IMG/VR virus record: IMGVR_UViG_3300036845_000138
Location: 1 to 41,269 of that record
Direction: 5' to 3' (one strand)
From: a virus
Length of the DNA: 41,269 nucleotides
A program made the position numbers and the translations under genes. How positions within the stretch are numbered: the stretch's first letter is position 1; each line of letters begins with the position of its first letter. The notes under the pieces are model-generated. The model worked only from the letters and a program-made list of their open reading frames with translations. It did not search any database and was not told the origin of the DNA. Shown one piece after another: positions 38,632 through 41,269 of this stretch.

Positions 38632-39107
38632 GAGAAAAACCGCCGTGCTATACCAGCACCGAATTCGCGCTTGAATGAGGCGCGCAAGTAATCGCCCGCC
38701 GATTGCTTAAGCTCCAAGAGCCGCGCATCGCTCGGCATGGACGTATCGCGCATCCATGCCCATAGCGTCGAACTCAAGAGACGACAGACTGCCGCGCGGT
38801 ACTCAGTCGGCCAATACTGGCCAGTGGTGTACTCGATGGCGTAGTGGTCTACCGTTTGCGCGTCCTTCGTGACTTGAACGAACGACAGTCGGCCATTTTT
38901 CGCTGCCTCTTCGATCATGTCGGCGGTAATTGAATCGCGCCATTCAATCGCCGATAGCAAGGTCCGTGCCGTGTGCAAGTCTTTGGTGATTGACCGCATT
39001 TCACTGCGGTACGCGGACACGTCCCCATAATTGCCGAACTCCAAACCAGGACGCTGCGCAATGAACGCGCGCAATGCTTCTAGAATCATCTGCTTTCGAA
39101 TTTCCAT
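38628..39107 (-). CDS. Hypothetical protein downstream of ribozyme A, 159 aa
   Basis: Unrecognised, helical, with YGDVSAYRSEMRSITKDLHTARTLLSAIEW and a C-terminal FKREFGAGIARRF. Starts three bases after the 3' end of hammerhead A (39111), so its start codon lies almost on stem II; cleavage or folding of the ribozyme could directly affect its translation. The longer frame to 39164 would run through the ribozyme and is rejected. Confidence 0.65.
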   Translation of the reverse strand: MEIRKQMILEALRAFIAQRPGLEFGNYGDVSAYRSEMRSITKDLHTARTLLSAIEWRDSITADMIEEAAKNGRLSFVQVTKDAQTVDHYAIEYTTGQYWPTEYRAAVCRLLSSTLWAWMRDTSMPSDARLLELKQSAGDYLRASFKREFGAGIARRFFS

Positions 39108-39110
39108 GGT

Positions 39111-39173
39111 GGTCTCATCAGTACCGGAAAATACCGGCAGACATGCGCGCGCCAATGCGCGCACGTTTCGACC
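39111..39173 (-). ncRNA. Type II hammerhead ribozyme A
   Basis: Minus-strand RNA, 63 nt, from 39173 down to 39111: stem II strand GGUC, GAAA, stem III (CGUGCGCGC paired with GCGCGCAUG, loop AUUG), triplet GUC, stem I (UGCCGG with CCGGUA, loop UAUUUU), CUGAUGA, stem II strand GACC. All invariant core bases are present. Predicted cleavage between 39140 (C17) and 39139. The ribozyme begins at the last base of the UAG stop of the 39173-39502 gene and ends three bases before the next ATG. Confidence 0.93.
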
Positions 39174-39502
39174 TATTCGGCTGCGCTATTGATCGCGTCC
39201 TGTAACGCCTCTTCGCGCGTCTTGAATGGTCCAATCGCAGGACCTTCGGGCATGCAACCAGGAAAGCAGCACCACCAGAAGAAACCGCCGACAATGGAAT
39301 TGTCCTCAATCATCGCGGCTACCATCTTGTCGCGGGTTGCGCGATTCATCGACGCCAAACGAAACTCATGCTTGCGCATGTATTCGTGGAGCATATCTTC
39401 GTCTTGCTCGGCGGTTTCCTCGGCGGTCAGTTCAAAGACTTCAATGTCGGGCAGCGAATACTTATCGGCTGCGCGTTCTGGACTTGAATAGTGTTGTGAC
39501 AT
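39173..39502 (-). CDS. Hypothetical acidic protein between ribozymes A and B, 109 aa
   Basis: Unrecognised. The first half is acidic (VFELTAEETAEQDEDMLHEYMRKHEF), then helical, with GGFFWWCCFPGCMPEGPAIG near 74-93, a Cys-rich aromatic patch that may bind metal, and a helical end. The ribosome site AGGAG sits 14 bases upstream in a leader shared with the 39844-40104 gene. Stop UAG feeds directly into ribozyme A. Confidence 0.65.
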   Translation of the reverse strand: MSQHYSSPERAADKYSLPDIEVFELTAEETAEQDEDMLHEYMRKHEFRLASMNRATRDKMVAAMIEDNSIVGGFFWWCCFPGCMPEGPAIGPFKTREEALQDAINSAAE

Positions 39503-39526
39503 GTCTCATTGCTCCTATGTAGTGTT
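39503..39526 (-). promoter_or_regulatory. Shared leader with ribosome site downstream of ribozyme B
   Basis: Minus strand ACATAGGAGCAATGAG (39519-39504) follows hammerhead B and carries the ribosome site for the next gene. The same 16 bases follow hammerhead C (40122-40107), so ribozyme plus leader look like a duplicated cassette. Confidence 0.7.
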
Positions 39527-39580
39527 GGTCTCATCAGCGCACGAACTACGTGCGGACGCGCATCGTTGCGCGTTTCGACC
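39527..39580 (-). ncRNA. Type II hammerhead ribozyme B
   Basis: Minus-strand RNA, 54 nt: GGUC, GAAA, stem III CGCGCA/UGCGCG with loop ACGA, triplet GUC, stem I CGCACG/CGUGCG with loop UAGUU, CUGAUGA, GACC. Every paired position is Watson-Crick. Predicted cleavage between 39555 (C17) and 39554. Starts at the stop codon of the 39580-39834 gene. Confidence 0.95.
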
Positions 39581-39834
39581 TATTGGCGTTCGCCAGGGTA
39601 GATGTCCTCTTGATTGTCTGTGCCCAATGCAATCGACGCGCACAGCGCTGCGCAGTCCTGTAGGCGCTTGGTGATTGCTTGATTGTCGTCAAGCTCGGCG
39701 ATATCCGCGCGCGCCTCATCGATGACCGCTACGCAATCGCGACCAATCGGCGAATCAATCAGCACACTTTCAAGGCATTGCTGATAGGCGGAATCGCCTA
39801 ACTCTTGAATGAAATACCAATGAATGGTGGGCAT
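39580..39834 (-). CDS. Hypothetical protein, 84 aa
   Basis: Unrecognised, acidic and helical (FIQELGDSAYQQCLESVLID; AVIDEARADIAELDDNQAITKRLQDCAALCASIAL). AGGAG precedes the ATG and overlaps the upstream stop. Its UAG stop opens ribozyme B. Confidence 0.65.
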   Translation of the reverse strand: MPTIHWYFIQELGDSAYQQCLESVLIDSPIGRDCVAVIDEARADIAELDDNQAITKRLQDCAALCASIALGTDNQEDIYPGERQ

Positions 39835-39843
39835 TGAATGCTC

Positions 39844-40104
39844 CTAGATAACTTCGGAACAATCGACGCCATGCTGCGTCAAGGCCGCGACTACGCACGA
39901 CGGCAGTTCAAAAACGCCATCGTAGTCACGGACACTGCCGTCAATGATGGTTAGCCCACCAGTGCGGTAATAGCCGCTCGTGTTGGTGGTGTCGGCCTTC
40001 GTGGCTTCGAATCCGTGGAAAGAGGCGCCAGACTGCGCACGACGGTAAAGGTCTACCAGGTACGCGCCTACCGTGACGCTAACGGTTTGTACATCGTCTC
40101 TCAT
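39844..40104 (-). CDS. Hypothetical protein downstream of ribozyme C, 86 aa
   Basis: Unrecognised. Mixed alpha/beta, MRDDVQTVSVTVGAYLVDLYRRAQSG then TGGLTIIDGSVRDYDGVFELPSCVVAALTQHG. It follows the duplicated AGGAGCAATGAG leader. Within that leader an out-of-frame ATG (40114) opens a 10-codon reading frame overlapping this start, which may modulate translation. Confidence 0.6.
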   Translation of the reverse strand: MRDDVQTVSVTVGAYLVDLYRRAQSGASFHGFEATKADTTNTSGYYRTGGLTIIDGSVRDYDGVFELPSCVVAALTQHGVDCSEVI

Positions 40105-40106
40105 CG

Positions 40107-40127
40107 CTCATTGCTCCTATGTGGTTG
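40107..40127 (-). promoter_or_regulatory. Shared leader with ribosome site downstream of ribozyme C
   Basis: Minus strand ACATAGGAGCAATGAG at 40122-40107, identical to the leader after ribozyme B, between hammerhead C and the ATG at 40104. Confidence 0.7.
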
Positions 40128-40185
40128 GGTCTCATCAGTGCCCGCGTTACGGGCATACGGCGCGCCTCTTCGCGCCGTTTCGACC
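40128..40185 (-). ncRNA. Type II hammerhead ribozyme C
   Basis: Minus-strand RNA, 58 nt: GGUC, GAAA, stem III CGGCGCG/CGCGCCG with loop AAGAGG, triplet GUA, stem I UGCCCG/CGGGCA with loop UAACG, CUGAUGA, GACC. Predicted cleavage between 40156 (A17) and 40155. It begins at the last base of the UAG stop of the 40185-40394 gene. Stems differ in sequence from copies A and B while the core is fixed: covariation within one genome. Confidence 0.95.
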
Positions 40186-40394
40186 TATTGCTGTGGGAGC
40201 TTGTAGCGCTCCAACCAGGAAGGACCGAACTGGTTGCGGACTTGCTGTAAGGCAGGCTGGTAGTAGGCGAATCGACCGCCAGCAACCATCCAGGCTTCGC
40301 GTAGCGCAGACTTCCAGCGCGCGCCGTAGTGCTGTGCCCAAACTTGCAGAGCCGCTAATTGCTCGGCTGTGGGTTGCTGTTTCGGGGCGCGCAT
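40185..40394 (-). CDS. Conserved small phage protein, 69 aa
   Basis: AEQLAALQVWAQHYGARWKSALREAWMVAGGR ... LQQVRNQFGPSWLERYKL is a pattern I recall in several Gram-negative phages: a single helical bundle, function unknown. ATG 40394 overlaps the previous stop (TAATG); ATG 40409 is an alternative. Its UAG stop opens ribozyme C. Confidence 0.65.
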   Translation of the reverse strand: MRAPKQQPTAEQLAALQVWAQHYGARWKSALREAWMVAGGRFAYYQPALQQVRNQFGPSWLERYKLPQQ

Positions 40395-40609
40395 TACATG
40401 ACTCCGCAAGCAGTGAGAAACGTTTCGCGGTCAAAACGCGGATTAGTGCGCGCCAGTTCTGTGGCCATGCACGTGCAAGTCATTTCCCATTGCAGGTAGA
40501 TCGAACGACATGCATCGTTCTGGTTTTGTGGCTGCGCCATTTCGGCTTTGCTACCAGGACGCTGGTAACGCAGTGCGTTCGCAATCAACACGAAGTCTTT
40601 GCGTGTCAT
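40394..40609 (-). CDS. Conserved small phage protein, 71 aa
   Basis: MTRKDFVLIANALRYQRPG ... ATELARTNPRFDRETFLTACGV is a familiar arrangement of small early phage proteins (helical, ending near a conserved F...F..ACG). ATGA overlap with the upstream gene. Function unknown. Confidence 0.7.
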   Translation of the reverse strand: MTRKDFVLIANALRYQRPGSKAEMAQPQNQNDACRSIYLQWEMTCTCMATELARTNPRFDRETFLTACGVM

Positions 40610-40734
40610 TTGCGCACCATGGCGCGTAACGCGTTATTGGCTGCGAACTCATTGCGCACGCTGCGGTATGTGGCAATCGGCGCCGTCTTGGCAGGCATGT
40701 TTGCCTTAGCTGCCTGGTAATCGTAATAGCTCAT
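40606..40734 (-). CDS. Leading microprotein of the ribozyme operon, 42 aa
   Basis: MSYYDYQAAKANMPAKTAPIATYRSVRNEF...ending RAMVRK; short, basic and helical. It is the first gene after the operon promoter, and its stop overlaps the next start (ATGA), which supports real translation. GTAGGACCAAAT in front of the ATG repeats the operator half-site. Confidence 0.55.
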   Translation of the reverse strand: MSYYDYQAAKANMPAKTAPIATYRSVRNEFAANNALRAMVRK

Positions 40735-40779
40735 TTGGTCCTACTCCTACCCTCGCAATACGCTGGGTTTCTATGAGCT

Positions 40780-40808
40780 ATAGTAGGACCAATGGTCCTA
40801 GGACACAA
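40780..40808 (-). promoter_or_regulatory. Promoter of the ribozyme operon
   Basis: On the minus strand, -35 TTGTGT (40808-40803), 17-base spacer, -10 TACTAT (40785-40780), about 40 bases before the first gene. The spacer is occupied by a perfect operator palindrome, so a bound repressor would block polymerase. Confidence 0.6.
40784..40800. promoter_or_regulatory. Palindromic operator TAGGACC-AAT-GGTCCTA
   Basis: Perfect 7-bp arms around a three-base centre, exactly between -35 and -10. Half-sites recur nearby: GGTCCTACT at 40737-40745 and AGGTCC at 40808-40813, so the repressor may bind cooperatively. Confidence 0.7.
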
Positions 40809-40814
40809 GGTCCG

Positions 40815-40843
40815 TTTGCAAGTATCTTCTAGTAGCTTGCAAA
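40815..40843. repeat. Inverted repeat TTTGCAAG / CTTGCAAA
   Basis: Eight-base arms (40815-40822 and 40836-40843) separated by 13 bases. No T-tract follows; a protein-binding site is more likely than a terminator. Confidence 0.6.
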
Positions 40844-40846
40844 ACT

Positions 40847-40858
40847 GTGACGCGTCAC
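40847..40858. promoter_or_regulatory. 12-bp perfect palindrome GTGACGCGTCAC
   Basis: A gapless palindrome four bases after the previous repeat. Typical of a dimeric repressor site; distinct in sequence from the GGACC operator, which suggests a second regulator. Confidence 0.55.
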
Positions 40859-40979
40859 TCAGATGCAGAGTGAGCCACTAGTAGAGCGATTGTGGGAGCA
40901 AAACCCCACCAGGACGACGCAATCGGGGGGCGCGCGTCCGTGCTACCAGGTAGCGCGTGCGCTGCACCATTGCCGCTCG

Positions 40980-41013
40980 ATGCTGCGCTGCGCTGTGGCC
41001 ATGCTGCGCTGCG
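40980..41013 (+). repeat. Direct repeat ATGCTGCGCTGCG
   Basis: Identical 13-mers at 40980-40992 and 41001-41013, spaced 21 bases (two helical turns), so two proteins would sit on the same face of the DNA. Confidence 0.65.
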
Positions 41014-41015
41014 AT

Positions 41016-41051
41016 TGTACCAAGCAGTGTACCAGGTAGTGTAAGTGTATG
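41016..41051 (+). repeat. 12-bp tandem repeats based on TGTACCA
   Basis: TGTACCAAGCAG (41016), TGTACCAGGTAG (41028) and a degenerate TGTAAGTGTATG (41040). The TGTACCA heptamer also occurs four times upstream of the integrase. A TATGAT at 41048 might be a -10 but its -35 is poor. Confidence 0.6.
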
Positions 41052-41142
41052 ATCTATAAGGCATTGCGGCTCATCGAGTGACCGAATACAGGACAAGACA
41101 TGACATATCGTGGCGGGAATAGGGGCCGACCCTACAGCCGAC

Positions 41143-41269
41143 TAGGGGATCGACCTTAATTTTGGCGGGGGCGGGCCGGTGATTTCGATGGGTGGTCATG
41201 CCCCCTAAAATTTTTTTCCCGTGGCAAAAGGGCCTTGTTTTTTGCGCAGAATTTTCCGTCTGGTGGAGA
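41143..41269. repeat. Terminal direct repeat, right copy (assembly overlap)
   Basis: Exact copy of bases 1-127. Remove one copy to obtain the unique genome. Confidence 0.9.

Larger units (their letters stand above)
40735..41142. other. Long non-coding control region
   Basis: 408 bases without a supported gene, continuous with 1-458 on the circle. It holds the ribozyme-operon promoter and operator, a 12-bp perfect palindrome, an 8-bp-arm inverted repeat and two sets of short direct repeats, listed separately. Likely the divergent control region of the leftward operon and the rightward accessory genes. Confidence 0.6.

Noticed and set aside
39111-39173. Hairpins considered as intrinsic terminators
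   Set aside because: No U-tract follows the stems, and the CUGAUGA and GAAA single-stranded segments are unexplained by a terminator.
39111-40185. Repeated blocks considered as a CRISPR array or as repressor operators
   Set aside because: Only three copies at gene junctions, with variable stems around a fixed core in the exact hammerhead order; no uniform repeat and spacer lengths and no cas genes.

Overview
The window is the complete genome of a temperate, short-tailed phage of the P22 type, about 41.1 kb. The first 127 bases recur exactly at the end (1-127 = 41143-41269), so the contig is circular in the assembly and the unique length is 41142 bp. Portal, scaffold, coat, gp4-like and gp10-like tail factors and three ejection-type proteins occur in P22 order, and there are no tail tube, sheath or tape-measure genes. 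The tyrosine integrase points to a temperate lifestyle. The csrA gene is very close to gammaproteobacterial CsrA, so a Gram-negative, probably gammaproteobacterial, host is likely; I cannot name it.

Layout. (1) 459-5578, rightward: about 19 small, tightly overlapping accessory genes, mostly unknown, with a SLOG-domain protein, several zinc-ribbon miniproteins, a ribbon-helix-helix-like protein and a Tat-signal protein. (2) 5672-5990: a small self-contained unit with a promoter, an 11-bp leader hairpin, a 62-residue basic protein and an intrinsic terminator. (3) 6046-28538, rightward: a Q-like regulator, a GroES-like protein, TerS and TerL (overlapping by 248 bp), portal, an antisense tRNA, scaffold, coat, decoration and fibre-like proteins, tail-completion and ejection proteins, and two tail-fibre paralogues. 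A two-gene leftward insertion (lipoprotein plus small membrane protein) with its own promoter sits at 25507-25932. (4) 28535-29859, leftward: csrA, a triple helix-turn-helix protein and a zinc-finger protein. (5) 29860-31621: probable attP region, integrase and an AlpA/Xis-like protein. (6) 31629-34536, leftward: recombination operon (DGQHR protein, SSB-like protein, YqaJ exonuclease, ERF annealing protein). (7) 34774-38074, rightward: Cro, a replication initiator-like protein with an internal candidate origin, a TGT/DpdA-like protein, a PD-(D/E)XK nuclease and a low-molecular-weight phosphatase-like protein. (8) 38123-40734, leftward: an operon of nine small genes.

The standout discovery is in region 8. 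Three intergenic spacers of the leftward operon each encode a complete type II hammerhead ribozyme on the minus strand (40128-40185, 39527-39580, 39111-39173). All three have the invariant CUGAUGA and GAAA cores, closed stems I and III, and a GUA or GUC cleavage triplet. Each starts at the UAG stop codon of the upstream gene and ends just before the next gene's start. The operon is therefore predicted to cut its own polycistronic mRNA at three junctions. It is driven by a promoter whose 17-bp spacer contains a perfect palindromic operator.

I found no recognisable endolysin, holin or CI-type repressor. These functions must be missing, divergent or hidden among the unknown genes.
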